From Alphaproteobacteria bacterium (GTDB lineage: Bacteria > Pseudomonadota > Alphaproteobacteria > Rickettsiales > JABSSG01), in assembly GCA_022600235.1 (NCBI GenBank), contig JAHZKS010000058.1, positions 1-20,149 on the forward strand: a DNA stretch of 20,149 nucleotides. The letters run 5' to 3'. Below, in pieces: positions 1 to 8,233 of this stretch. The notes below the pieces were generated by a model, which did not search any database, was not told the DNA's origin, and was given only the letters and a program-made list of their open reading frames with translations. Every line of letters starts with the position of its first letter. Positions within the stretch are counted from its first letter, which is position 1. A program made the position numbers and the translations under genes.

Positions 1-2
1 AT

Positions 3-1061
3 TATTCAGGTTCAGAAGCAAAGTTAAAAGAATCCCTCACCGAACTAGTGTCTAACTACAAAAAGATGGTTATAGTGACGACGTTTGCTTCTAATTTGGC
101 ACGTGTGGAGTCTCTGATTGATATTGGTGCAAAAAGCGGCAGAAGAGTAGTTTTAGCTGGAAGAAGCCTTCATAGGGTCGTAGGCGCTGCAAAAGCTAGT
201 GGATACCTACAAAATATACCCAAATTTGTTGATGAGAAAGATATTTCTGCTTATGACCGAGGTAGTTTATTTATTATTGCTACTGGATGTCAGGGAGAGC
301 CAATGGCTGCTGTTACAAAAATTGCTAATGGAACTCATCCAAGAATTAAAGCTTCTCCTGGAGATGTCGTTATATTTTCTTCTAAAATCATTCCTGGTAA
401 TGATAAAAAGATTTTTCGTGTATTTAATGACCTTACGAAGCTTAGGGTAGAGACTGTGACTGAAAAAGATCATTTTGTACACGTTTCTGGTCACCCCGGT
501 AGAAAGGAATTAAGAAGGTTATATAAGTTACTAAAACCAGAGACTGTTATTCCTGTACATGGTGAGCATATTCATATGCATGAACATGCCAAGCTTGCAA
601 AGTCTATTGGTATAAAGAATTCTGTTGAGGTAGAAAATGGTGATGTATTGTCTATAGCGCCAAATGAGCCAAAGAAGGTTGGTAAAGTTGAGGCAGGAGA
701 ACTAGCGGTGTATGGTAACTATCTTTTACGTCCAGACTCTAATGTGCTGAGAAAAAGAAGATTAATGAGAAATGATGGTGTTTTCTTTGCTACTATTATT
801 TTATCTAAAAATTATAAACTTCACATGAACCCGATTATTCAAGCTCCTGGTTTTTTAGATGAAGAAGAAGATAAAGAGCTAATCATGTACATTCAGGAGC
901 AGATTTCTTTAGCTGTCCATATGATGGATATTGGTTCTAATAAGAAAGCAAAAGTTGCATTAGATGATATTCAGAAGGCCGTGAAATCTAAAGTAAAATC
1001 TATCATTAACAGAGAGATTAGGAAAATCCCTATAATCCAAGTAATTGCTAAGATTGTTTGA
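3..1061 (+). CDS. rnj: Ribonuclease J, C-terminal part (cut by window start)
   Basis: This is a metallo-beta-lactamase/beta-CASP ribonuclease that processes and degrades RNA in the cytoplasm. The frame is open to the window edge, so about 352 C-terminal residues are present and the N-terminal metal-binding HxHxDH region lies outside. The GTG at 48 is internal and not a start. Visible family motifs are TTFASN (beta-CASP entry), ATGCQGEP, the IPGN segment, HVSGHPGRKEL and PVHGEH, which carry beta-CASP and late metal-ligand histidines. The remaining roughly 150 residues match the RNase J C-terminal domain in position. The stop codon is followed two bases later by the ATG of the ygfZ-like gene, so the two are probably co-transcribed. 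RNase J is common in alphaproteobacteria, where it works beside or instead of RNase E functions. The family call is secure; only the upstream extent is unknown. Confidence 0.93.
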   Translation, partial: YSGSEAKLKESLTELVSNYKKMVIVTTFASNLARVESLIDIGAKSGRRVVLAGRSLHRVVGAAKASGYLQNIPKFVDEKDISAYDRGSLFIIATGCQGEPMAAVTKIANGTHPRIKASPGDVVIFSSKIIPGNDKKIFRVFNDLTKLRVETVTEKDHFVHVSGHPGRKELRRLYKLLKPETVIPVHGEHIHMHEHAKLAKSIGIKNSVEVENGDVLSIAPNEPKKVGKVEAGELAVYGNYLLRPDSNVLRKRRLMRNDGVFFATIILSKNYKLHMNPIIQAPGFLDEEEDKELIMYIQEQISLAVHMMDIGSNKKAKVALDDIQKAVKSKVKSIINREIRKIPIIQVIAKIV

Positions 1062-1063
1062 TT

Positions 1064-1852
1064 ATGAAAACTCAAATACTAGATAATAGAAGTGTTTTAT
1101 CTATATCAGGTAAAGATAAGTTTGATTTTTTGCAAGGTCTTATAACTAATGATATTAATGCTCTAGAAGAAGGCAAAATGCTTTATGCATTGATGCTTAA
1201 CCCTCAAGGTAGATTTTTATACGATTTTTTTATTACTCTACAGGAAGAAAATATATTCATTGATCATGAATCTGACTTTACAAAGGAAATTACTTCTAAA
1301 TTAAACTTATATAAACTTCGTAGTGATGTGCACATAAAAGATTGCTCACAAGAATATCAGGTTGTATCTAGTCAAGGTTCTCTAGAGGCGTTATCTTATG
1401 AAGATCCAAGAGATGAAAGGATAGGTTTTAGATCTTATATATCAACGAATTCTGAATTAAAGGGAGGTTCATCAAGATATGATGAATTGATGTATGAATA
1501 TACCATTCCTGATCCACATAAAGATATGATACGTGAAAGATCTTTTCCTTTGGAATATGGATTAGATAAATTTAATGCAATTTCTTTTGAAAAGGGGTGT
1601 TATATGGGGCAAGAGAATACTGCTCGTACAAAACATAGAGGGACTATAAGAAAGAAGTTAGTTAAATTTATATCTGAAAAAGAAATCCAAAATATAGAGA
1701 AGGGGGAGGAAGTCTTTTCTAATAGTAAGAAAGTAGGAATCTTTTGTTCTGCTAGAGGTAAAGTAGGGAAGATGTTAATACGAACAGATAGTGAAGTTCA
1801 AGATAGTTGCAATTTAAATATTCTAGGGTGTGGAATTAGGGTAGTTGTTTAA
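1064..1852 (+). CDS. ygfZ: YgfZ/GcvT-like folate-binding protein
   Basis: A folate-dependent protein of the YgfZ (COG0354) family, implicated in maintaining or repairing certain iron-sulfur enzymes such as the MiaB-type methylthiotransferases. The signature K-G-C-Y-x-G-Q-E, holding the conserved cysteine, is seen as KGCYMGQE near residues 177-184, followed by the usual T-x-x-R-G basic stretch. The N-terminus (FLQGLITNDI) also matches the family. At about 262 residues it has a normal length for the short alphaproteobacterial form. I chose ATG 1064. An in-frame TTG at 1058 overlaps the rnj stop and is the alternative; neither has a clear Shine-Dalgarno sequence. It lies directly downstream of rnj. 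The window also carries mtaB, an Fe-S methylthiotransferase, but at a separate locus. Confidence 0.88.
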   Translation: MKTQILDNRSVLSISGKDKFDFLQGLITNDINALEEGKMLYALMLNPQGRFLYDFFITLQEENIFIDHESDFTKEITSKLNLYKLRSDVHIKDCSQEYQVVSSQGSLEALSYEDPRDERIGFRSYISTNSELKGGSSRYDELMYEYTIPDPHKDMIRERSFPLEYGLDKFNAISFEKGCYMGQENTARTKHRGTIRKKLVKFISEKEIQNIEKGEEVFSNSKKVGIFCSARGKVGKMLIRTDSEVQDSCNLNILGCGIRVVV

Positions 1853-1977
1853 CTTTTGCTTCTAGTTCGTACATGATATTTCTCCTCAAAAACATGTTAA
1901 ATATAATGTCTGGACAATAAGATAAAGTAATTTGAATATCATTAAGTACTTTTAAGTAGTAACAAAAATTCAATTAC

Positions 1978-2748
1978 TTATTTAGCATATATTTTATTTG
2001 GAATTCTTAGATCTAGGACTTTAAGTTTTTTATTTTGAAATTTTGGGTTTTTAGTAAGGTTTATATATTTGCTCCACGCTATCTCTGGATTTTTTTCTGG
2101 TAGTTTTATTTCAAGCCCTGTTTTCAGTTTTATATCCCATCTTCTATCTCCCACTCTAATCGCACTCTCAATAGAAGTAAAAATTTCTTTATTTATTTTA
2201 ATGATGTCTAATAGTGATTTAGTGTGTAGATTAGCATTACTTCCTGTAACTATTAAAAATTTATCTAAATCTTTTGTGTTCCTAATTTGCATAATATCAT
2301 TTTGACTAGTGATAAACATAAATTTTTTGTTATTTTGCCATATAGCAATTGGATCTTTGTTGATAATTTCTATTTTTATTTTATTAGGAAAAATTCTTGT
2401 GACACTAGTGCGGTTTACGCAATCAAATGACTCAATATGTTGCAACATTCCTGTTAATGAAACTAACAATATTGAACGCTTTTTGAATTGGTCGAATGTG
2501 CTCTTGGTAACAATTGGGCAATATTGGTTACTAGTGATCAGACCTATCTCTTCTACAATTAGTCCATGTTTTTCACTGAATCTTTGTATATGCTTGTTTA
2601 CATAGTCTTGAATTAGAGTTCTATCATATAAAAAAGTTTTTAGTAAAAGAACCAAAACTATTAGTAAGACAAGTTGTAGAATTCTTCTATATAATTTTTT
2701 CAGAAGTCTGATTGTGGAATAATTCTTTGTGCTAGGTTTTAAGCCCAT
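1978..2748 (-). CDS. ftsQ: Cell division protein FtsQ
   Basis: A bitopic inner-membrane divisome protein that links early and late division proteins. It has a basic cytoplasmic N-terminus, one membrane helix at about residues 23-40, a POTRA-like region (about 42-115) and an FtsQ beta domain ending with VLDLRIPNKIYAK, which matches the usual VDLRxPxRxxV ending. Other family marks are DPIAIWQ and RRWDIKLKTGLEIKLPE. At 256 residues it is of usual size. Its start overlaps the end of ddl by 17 bases, so it is the last gene of the acpS-murC-murB-ddl-ftsQ unit. In many relatives ftsA follows; here the next gene downstream is the convergent ygfZ. No intrinsic terminator is visible in the 125 bases between them. 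Confidence 0.9.
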   Translation of the reverse strand: MGLKPSTKNYSTIRLLKKLYRRILQLVLLIVLVLLLKTFLYDRTLIQDYVNKHIQRFSEKHGLIVEEIGLITSNQYCPIVTKSTFDQFKKRSILLVSLTGMLQHIESFDCVNRTSVTRIFPNKIKIEIINKDPIAIWQNNKKFMFITSQNDIMQIRNTKDLDKFLIVTGSNANLHTKSLLDIIKINKEIFTSIESAIRVGDRRWDIKLKTGLEIKLPEKNPEIAWSKYINLTKNPKFQNKKLKVLDLRIPNKIYAK

Positions 2749-3697
2749 TTTGTACTAACTCATTTAATATATCTTTATACGAAATTCCATAATATGCGCA
2801 GGTTTCTGGCACTATAGATAATGGAGTCATTCCAGGATTTGTATTCGCTTCTAAAATATAGATTCCATCTATACCTTCGCATTCATCAAATATGAATTCT
2901 ACTCTGTTTATGTTATTACATTTTAAGCAATGGTGAGCTTTTTCAGAAATTTCAAACATCTTTTCTTCTATGTGGCTCTCTAATTTTGCAGGCATTATAT
3001 GATCTGCCATCCCATCTGTGTATTTAGTATCATAATCATAAAATCTTCTTTTTAAAGGTTTTATTTCTAATGCACCTATAGCTTTATCTTTAAATATAGA
3101 TACCTGTATTTCTCTACCTTTTATATATTTTTGTACTATAACTCTATTTCCATGTGCCCATTTATATTTTGAAAAATCAAATGAATCTCCTTCGAAGACT
3201 ATTTCTACCCCAACACTTGATCCTTCGCTGATTGGCTTAATTACATAAGGTCTTGGCATTGGGTCTGATTTTATTTTGTCATTTTTTGAGACAACTCTAT
3301 AATCAGCTACTTTGATGCCAGTAGATTCAAAAATCTTAAAAGAAATTTCTTTATTAAAAGCAAGTGCCGAAGCTAAAGTGCCAGAGTGAGTATATTTTAT
3401 TCCTAATATATCTAAAAGCCCTGATAAAGAACCATCTTCACCATAGGTTCCATAAAGCCCATTAAATACTATATCTGGTTTCACATTTATTATATGTTCC
3501 GATATATCATAGCCCATGTCTATGGGGGTTACTTTGTAACCTAGTTCTAAGAGATTGGATTTGAACCCTTGAAATGACATTAAAGAAACTTCTCTTTCTG
3601 AAGACATTCCACCATATACTAGTGCTACATTGATCTTGTTATTTGAGTTTTTTATTTTTGGAAGTAATGTGCTACCAACTATTGTTTTTCTTTTCAT
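2732..3697 (-). CDS. ddl: D-alanine--D-alanine ligase
   Basis: An ATP-grasp ligase that joins two D-alanines for the UDP-MurNAc pentapeptide in the cytoplasm. Seen are the N-terminal VYGGMSSEREVSL loop, YGEDGSLSGLLDILGI, the ATP-grasp lysine and loop (YVIKPISEGSSVGVE), YDYDTKY, and the metal-binding LEANTNPGMTPLS near the C-terminus. At 321 residues it is of normal length with a short extra N-terminal extension. It overlaps murB by four bases (ATGA) and ftsQ by 17. One oddity: the conserved L-H-G before the YGEDG motif (His63 in E. coli DdlB) reads L-Y-G here, from a TAT codon near 3457. Other catalytic positions I can align look intact, so I treat it as a working enzyme. Confidence 0.95.
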   Translation of the reverse strand: MKRKTIVGSTLLPKIKNSNNKINVALVYGGMSSEREVSLMSFQGFKSNLLELGYKVTPIDMGYDISEHIINVKPDIVFNGLYGTYGEDGSLSGLLDILGIKYTHSGTLASALAFNKEISFKIFESTGIKVADYRVVSKNDKIKSDPMPRPYVIKPISEGSSVGVEIVFEGDSFDFSKYKWAHGNRVIVQKYIKGREIQVSIFKDKAIGALEIKPLKRRFYDYDTKYTDGMADHIMPAKLESHIEEKMFEISEKAHHCLKCNNINRVEFIFDECEGIDGIYILEANTNPGMTPLSIVPETCAYYGISYKDILNELVQNGLKT

Positions 3698-4587
3698 TTC
3701 TTTCCAATCCTAATTATTTCCCAATCAAGTTTTACTCCTGAATGTTCAAATACTTTTTGCTGAATATGGTTCCCTAGATTTTCAATATCAGAAGCTGTTG
3801 CATTGCCTGTGTTAATCAAAAAGTTGCAATGTTTTTCTGATATTTTTGCACCACCAATTGAGTAACCTCTTAATCCAGCTTCATTTATTAGTTCCCAGGC
3901 TTTATGATTTTCTGGATTTTTAAATGTAGAACCTCCTGTGCTTTCTCTAATAGGTTGAGACATATTTCTATTATTTGTTATCTCTTTTAACTTTTCTTCA
4001 ATTGTAACCTGGCTTTTTACTCTTTGCAATTTGAAGGTTGCCTTAGTAAAAATAAAATCTCCTTTTAGCGAGCAGTGTCTGTATTTTAGATTTAGGTCTT
4101 TTTTTTCTAAGATATGTATGTTTCCAGTTTTTATTTCTACTGCTTCTACTGAGATTAAGTAGTTTGCAATTTCGCTTCCATAACAACCAGAATTCATGGC
4201 GATTGCACCACCTAAATTTCCAGGTATTCCAACTAAGAATTCAAGACCTGAAAGTTTATTAAATGCAAGGTAATGTGCAATATTATAGTCTGTATTTGCG
4301 CATCCTAATGTAGCTATATCTCCATTGATATGAGTATCTGTAAAATTTTTGCCAAGCTTTATTAAAACTCCTTCTATACCATTGTCTCTAATAATAACAT
4401 TAGAACCTAAACCTAAAATATGAATAGAGACTTCTTTATCTATATTTTTTAGGAAATGAGATAGGTCACCTACGTTATCTGGTTTAAAAACTATTGCAGC
4501 ATTACCACCTACACGAAACCATGTTGATTTTGATAATTGAACATTTCTTCTGTATTGTCCTTTAACCTCTGGTAATATTATTTCCAT
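3694..4587 (-). CDS. murB: UDP-N-acetylenolpyruvoylglucosamine reductase MurB
   Basis: An FAD- and NADPH-dependent cytoplasmic enzyme that reduces UDP-GlcNAc-enolpyruvate to UDP-MurNAc. FAD-binding motifs are visible: WFRVGGNA, LGLGSNVIIRD and GIPGNLGGAIAMNSGCYG. The substrate region has YRHCSL, then GGSTFKNP, whose serine is the proton donor of the family. The late conserved glutamate lies in the KLDWEIIRIG tail. At 297 residues without the long insert of E. coli MurB, it belongs to the short (type II) class. Its ATG shares one base with the murC stop (TAATG), which suggests translational coupling. Its own stop overlaps the ddl start. Confidence 0.95.
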   Translation of the reverse strand: MEIILPEVKGQYRRNVQLSKSTWFRVGGNAAIVFKPDNVGDLSHFLKNIDKEVSIHILGLGSNVIIRDNGIEGVLIKLGKNFTDTHINGDIATLGCANTDYNIAHYLAFNKLSGLEFLVGIPGNLGGAIAMNSGCYGSEIANYLISVEAVEIKTGNIHILEKKDLNLKYRHCSLKGDFIFTKATFKLQRVKSQVTIEEKLKEITNNRNMSQPIRESTGGSTFKNPENHKAWELINEAGLRGYSIGGAKISEKHCNFLINTGNATASDIENLGNHIQQKVFEHSGVKLDWEIIRIGKK

Positions 4588-6011
4588 TAGCTTGTTTTAA
4601 GTTTATTAGGCAAGTCATTCGCCCATTTAGTGATATCTCCTGCTCCTAAAAATAATAGTAGGTCATTATTATTACACTTTGTTTGCAAAATATTTGGTAT
4701 ATTATCTTTGGATTCTAGAATTTGTACTTTGTCATTAAAGTTATGTTTCTTAATTTCTCCCACTAAAGCTTTATTGTCTATTCCAGGAATAGGATCTTCA
4801 TTAGCATTATACACGTCTGCAATATAAACAATATCTGCATCTTGAAAAGATGCAGCAAATTCATTCATTAAGTTTTTTAGTCTAGTATATCTATGAGGCT
4901 GAAAAATTACTATAATTTTACCTTTGGTATTTCTTACTACCTGTCTTGCCGTTTCAAGAGTTGCCTTTATTTCCGTAGGGTGGTGTGCATAATCATCTAT
5001 AATGCTCACACCATTGTATGTTCCAATTTTTGTAAATCTTCTTTTTACTCCTGAAAATTCAGAGAATCCATTTGAAATAACACGTTCTGAAAACCCAAGC
5101 TGTAATGCAATTGCGATTGCTGCAAGGCTGTTCTGTACATTATGAATACCTGGAACAGGAATAATAATATTTTTTATACTTTTTGAAGAAAATTTTATTT
5201 TATTTGATAGTTTAACATCAAATTTATTTCCATATTCCGTATGAACAATGTTATGTGCATATATGTCAGCATCTTCAGATTTAATGCTATATGTTATTAT
5301 AGTCCTATCTTTATTCTCTTCATATAATTTTTTGGTTTCTGGGCAGTCTATGCATAAAACCCCAAAACCATAGAAAGGTAGATTGGATATAAATGTTTTA
5401 AATGCCTTTTTTAGGTTTTCATAAGAACCATAAAAATCTAGATGCTCAGGATCTATATTTGTTATAACAGCTATTTTAGATGGAATTTTTATGAATGTTG
5501 CATCTGACTCATCAGCTTCTGCAATTAGAAATTCTCCTTTTCCGACATATGCGTTTGTTCCTTTTGTATTAATAATTCCTCCGTTAATTACGGTAGGGCT
5601 TGCATTAGCTTGCTCAAATATTGATGCAATTAAGGAGGTGGTGGTAGTCTTACCATGCGTGCCTGAAACTGCTATAGATGTTTTTAAAGACATTAATTCG
5701 GCAAGCATTTCGGTTCTTGATATCACGGGTATATTATTTCTTTTGCAATATAAAACTTCAGGGTTATTATCTTTAATTGCTGAAGATTTAACTAACAAAG
5801 ATATATCTTTTAAATTTTCTATATTATGTCCTTCATATATCTTGATTTTTAAAGATTTAAGTCGTTTTGTGTTTAAGTTGGAGGATAGGTCTGACCCTTG
5901 AATGGTATACCCCATGCTATGTAAAATTTCGCATATACCACTCATACCAATGCCACCTATGCCTGTGAAATGCACAAGATGTTCTTCAGGTAATGTTGAT
6001 AAATATCTCAT
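4587..6011 (-). CDS. murC: UDP-N-acetylmuramate--L-alanine ligase MurC
   Basis: A cytoplasmic Mur ligase that adds L-alanine to UDP-MurNAc using ATP. The N-terminal UDP-binding domain shows HFTGIGGIGMSGICEIL. The central domain has the ATP loop VSGTHGKTTTT, EADESDATF and ITNIDPEHLDFYG. The C-terminal region has GVKRRF, DDYAHHPTEI and the IFQPHRYTR motif. At 474 residues it has the family's usual length. It shares one base with acpS upstream (TAATG) and one with murB downstream, so the whole set appears translationally coupled. The order murC-murB-ddl-ftsQ is the conserved tail of the division and cell wall cluster; acpS at its head is unusual. Confidence 0.96.
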   Translation of the reverse strand: MRYLSTLPEEHLVHFTGIGGIGMSGICEILHSMGYTIQGSDLSSNLNTKRLKSLKIKIYEGHNIENLKDISLLVKSSAIKDNNPEVLYCKRNNIPVISRTEMLAELMSLKTSIAVSGTHGKTTTTSLIASIFEQANASPTVINGGIINTKGTNAYVGKGEFLIAEADESDATFIKIPSKIAVITNIDPEHLDFYGSYENLKKAFKTFISNLPFYGFGVLCIDCPETKKLYEENKDRTIITYSIKSEDADIYAHNIVHTEYGNKFDVKLSNKIKFSSKSIKNIIIPVPGIHNVQNSLAAIAIALQLGFSERVISNGFSEFSGVKRRFTKIGTYNGVSIIDDYAHHPTEIKATLETARQVVRNTKGKIIVIFQPHRYTRLKNLMNEFAASFQDADIVYIADVYNANEDPIPGIDNKALVGEIKKHNFNDKVQILESKDNIPNILQTKCNNNDLLLFLGAGDITKWANDLPNKLKTS

Positions 6012-6409
6012 TAAGTAACTCTCTCTATTATAGCAATTGCATTTGCATATTCTCTGTCATCTGTAATAGATAAGTTTATTGAATATTTAGTGACGTTGAG
6101 GGTGTTTTGTATATATTGATCCAACTTTTTATTAATATCATAGTATGGCTTTCCTTTATCATCATTATCTATAGATATATCATTCATACTTACTTTGTCA
6201 TTAAAGCCTGTTCCTAATGATTTAACAAATGCTTCTTTTGCGGCAAAACGTTTTGCGAGATATCTTATACCTTTTATATCATTCATTTCTCTAAATTTAC
6301 TTTGCTCTATATTAGAAAGAATTCTTTCTAATAGTTTCACAGAGAATTTTTTATATAGATCTTCTATTCGAGAAATTTTTACTAAATCAGTGCCTATGCC
6401 GATAATCAT
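6011..6409 (-). CDS. acpS: Holo-[acyl-carrier-protein] synthase AcpS
   Basis: It transfers 4'-phosphopantetheine from CoA to the serine of apo-ACP and so activates ACP for fatty acid and lipid A synthesis. The N-terminus MIIGIGTDLV contains the metal-binding Asp8. The second motif, RFAAKEAFVKSLGTG, holds the conserved Glu59. At 132 residues it is of standard size. It is the first gene of the wall unit: a promoter with good boxes lies 31-59 bases upstream of its ATG, and its stop shares one base with the murC start. The ribosome-binding site is weak (AAGG about a dozen bases upstream). Confidence 0.93.
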   Translation of the reverse strand: MIIGIGTDLVKISRIEDLYKKFSVKLLERILSNIEQSKFREMNDIKGIRYLAKRFAAKEAFVKSLGTGFNDKVSMNDISIDNDDKGKPYYDINKKLDQYIQNTLNVTKYSINLSITDDREYANAIAIIERVT

Positions 6410-6439
6410 TAATCTAGGAGCCTTATGAGTTATCTTAGA

Positions 6440-6468
6440 ATTATATAGGAAGGTTCATTCTTATGCAA
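6440..6468 (-). promoter_or_regulatory. Sigma-70-like promoter for acpS-murC-murB-ddl-ftsQ
   Basis: Read on the minus strand, there is a -35 box TTGCAT (6463-6468), a 17-base spacer, and a perfect -10 box TATAAT (6440-6445). The predicted start is near 6433, giving a leader of about 25 bases before the acpS ATG. It sits in the 92-base gap between mipZ and acpS. The -35 is a weak match (3 of 6); the -10 and spacing are ideal. Confidence 0.6.
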
Positions 6469-6501
6469 GGTGCAGAAAGAGAGGTTAAAGTATTTTATTG
6501 C

Positions 6502-7323
6502 TTATAAAATGGTAGATTTTATATTTTGATTTATATCTTCTATATTTAATGAAGTTAGAAGAGAGAATAATTCTTGTCTTGCTATAATATGAGACATGCT
6601 CATATTGACTGAAGTCTTGAGTGTTTTATTTTTTATATCTAGAAGAGTAAGGCCTTTAAGAAATAATTCTTTGAATATAACTCTTTCACCAAAGCCAGAA
6701 GCTAATCTACAACCTATACGTTTTGAAAGAGAAGAAATAACTTTTTCTATATTGCGTTTATTTCTTGTGTCTATATGGCTAACTCTGTTGCGCACTACAA
6801 TCCAGTCTATAGATTTATTATTTTGCTTCGCTCTATTGATTTTCTCTTCCCAAACCATTTGGCTGTATATTCCTGGTTTTAATATCTTGAAATTCTCAGG
6901 ATCTATATTCGCTAATAAATCTATATCAACAAAACTGTCATTAATAGGGGTTATTATAATATCTGCTTTAGAGTGAGAGTATCTAGATATTTCATTGCTT
7001 GTTCCAGGGGTGTCTATAATTATAAAATCAACATCAGAAGATTTGCTAATTATTTTATCTAATTGATTTTTTTCTTCTAGTTTGGTTTTTGTTTCAACAA
7101 TCTTGTAGTGAGTGGGTAGGGGAATACCTGATTTTATCTTATCTATGGTATTCACTCTATTTTCTATATATCTTGTAAGAGATAATTGTCTAACATCTGT
7201 ATCTATGCTCACAACTTTAAAATCTAAATATAACAATGATATAATAATATTCATTGCAGTAGTTGTTTTTCCAGCTCCACCTTTCTCATTACCAATCACA
7301 ATTACTATAGGTGATTTATTCAT
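6502..7323 (-). CDS. mipZ: MipZ, division-plane positioning ATPase (ParA/MinD family)
   Basis: A deviant Walker ATPase. In Caulobacter, MipZ binds ParB at the poles, forms a gradient over the nucleoid and blocks FtsZ assembly away from midcell. The N-terminus GNEKGGAGKTTTAMN carries both lysines of the deviant P-loop (K14, K19). The IDTDVRQ and YIENR segments correspond to the MipZ-specific DLDLRQ and ENR, rather than the IDxDPQ of ParA. Further marks are IIDTPG, TPINDSFVDIDLL, VWEEKINRAKQ, DWIVVRNR, ERVIFKELFLKGLTLLDI and the ARQELFSLL tail, all in MipZ order. At 273 residues it has the right length. The ATG is one base after the ftsY stop, so it is the last gene of mtaB-ftsY-mipZ. It lies beside the wall and ftsQ cluster but has a separate transcription unit. 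Confidence 0.9.
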   Translation of the reverse strand: MNKSPIVIVIGNEKGGAGKTTTAMNIIISLLYLDFKVVSIDTDVRQLSLTRYIENRVNTIDKIKSGIPLPTHYKIVETKTKLEEKNQLDKIISKSSDVDFIIIDTPGTSNEISRYSHSKADIIITPINDSFVDIDLLANIDPENFKILKPGIYSQMVWEEKINRAKQNNKSIDWIVVRNRVSHIDTRNKRNIEKVISSLSKRIGCRLASGFGERVIFKELFLKGLTLLDIKNKTLKTSVNMSMSHIIARQELFSLLTSLNIEDINQNIKSTIL

Positions 7324-7324
7324 G

Positions 7325-8233
7325 TTATTTTAATCCTAATAAGTTTTTGGTAAAATCTTCAGGTATAAATGAGTTGAGGTCATCAATAGATTCACCAACT
7401 CCAACTGCAAATATTGGTAAGCCAAATTTTTCAGATAACTCTACTAATATTCCTGCTTTAGCAGATCCATCTAGCTTAGTTATTATTAAACCTGTAAGGT
7501 CCACTGTTTCTTTAAAACTTTCAACTTGAGCTACTGCATTTTGACCTGTAGTAGCATCTAAAACTAAAATACATTCGTGTGGAGCTTCAGGGTCTATTTT
7601 TTTAATAACTTTTACTATTTTAGCCAATTCTTCCATTAGGTGGGATTTATTAGATAGTCTTCCTGCTGTATCTAAGAATAACACGTCGCTTTTACTTTCT
7701 TTGGCTGCTGTTAATGCTTTATAAGCAACACTGGCGGGGTCTGAATTTTCGGGTCCAGATATCAGGTCTGCTTTTGCGCGTTTAGCCCAAATTTCTAATT
7801 GTTCAAGGGCAGCTGCTCTAAAAGTATCACAAGATCCAATTGTTACAGATTTTCCAGATTTTTTATATTTATATGATAATTTTCCTATCGTAGTTGTCTT
7901 TCCATTGCCATTCACTCCACACGTTAATATCACGTGCGGTTTATTCTTAATTTTTAACTCTGCAGCAGATTTACTTATTCTTCTTGAGATGATTTTTTGT
8001 AGCTCTGATTTAACTTCCAAGCTATCTACTTCTTTATTAAACTTAGACTTTGATAGTTCTTGTATTATCTTTTGAGATGCTGTGGCGCCTAGGTCTGCAG
8101 ATATTAGCAGTTCTTCTAGTTCATTTAGAGTTTCGGTATCTAGTTTTTTCTTGGTAACAATATTAGATATCCCTCCTGAGATCTTCTCAGAGGTTTTTTT
8201 TAACCCTTCTTTTAATCTGTTAAACCAGCTCAT
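7325..8233 (-). CDS. ftsY: Signal recognition particle receptor FtsY
   Basis: The SRP-family GTPase that docks SRP-ribosome complexes at the inner membrane for co-translational insertion. There is an amphipathic N-terminus and an N helical bundle (residues 1-95). The G domain follows, with P-loop GVNGNGKTT at 106-114, then DTFRAAALEQLEIW, LDTAGR, LDATTGQNA, TKLDG and GVGESIDDLNSF. At 302 residues it lacks the long acidic A domain of E. coli FtsY, as is usual in alphaproteobacteria. After TKLDGSAK the usual second glycine pair reads AG instead of GG, a minor change. It overlaps mtaB by four bases (ATGA), and mipZ starts one base after its stop. Confidence 0.95.
   Translation of the reverse strand: MSWFNRLKEGLKKTSEKISGGISNIVTKKKLDTETLNELEELLISADLGATASQKIIQELSKSKFNKEVDSLEVKSELQKIISRRISKSAAELKIKNKPHVILTCGVNGNGKTTTIGKLSYKYKKSGKSVTIGSCDTFRAAALEQLEIWAKRAKADLISGPENSDPASVAYKALTAAKESKSDVLFLDTAGRLSNKSHLMEELAKIVKVIKKIDPEAPHECILVLDATTGQNAVAQVESFKETVDLTGLIITKLDGSAKAGILVELSEKFGLPIFAVGVGESIDDLNSFIPEDFTKNLLGLK

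Noticed and set aside
48..50. GTG as start of the first gene
   Set aside because: The frame is open to the window edge and the preceding codons (YSGSEAK...) match RNase J, so the gene is simply cut.
1853..1977. Terminator between the convergent ygfZ and ftsQ
   Set aside because: Only the small TACTT/AAGTA repeat near 1947 is present, with no T run on either strand.
6504..6522. Hairpin ATAAAAT-N5-ATTTTAT at the end of mipZ as a terminator
   Set aside because: It is all A-T in the arms, overlaps the last codons and has no T run after it.
6502..7323. Plasmid or chromosome partition ParA
   Set aside because: The DxDxRQ and ENR motifs, the SFVDIDLL segment and the C-terminal ARQEL match MipZ; no parB is adjacent.
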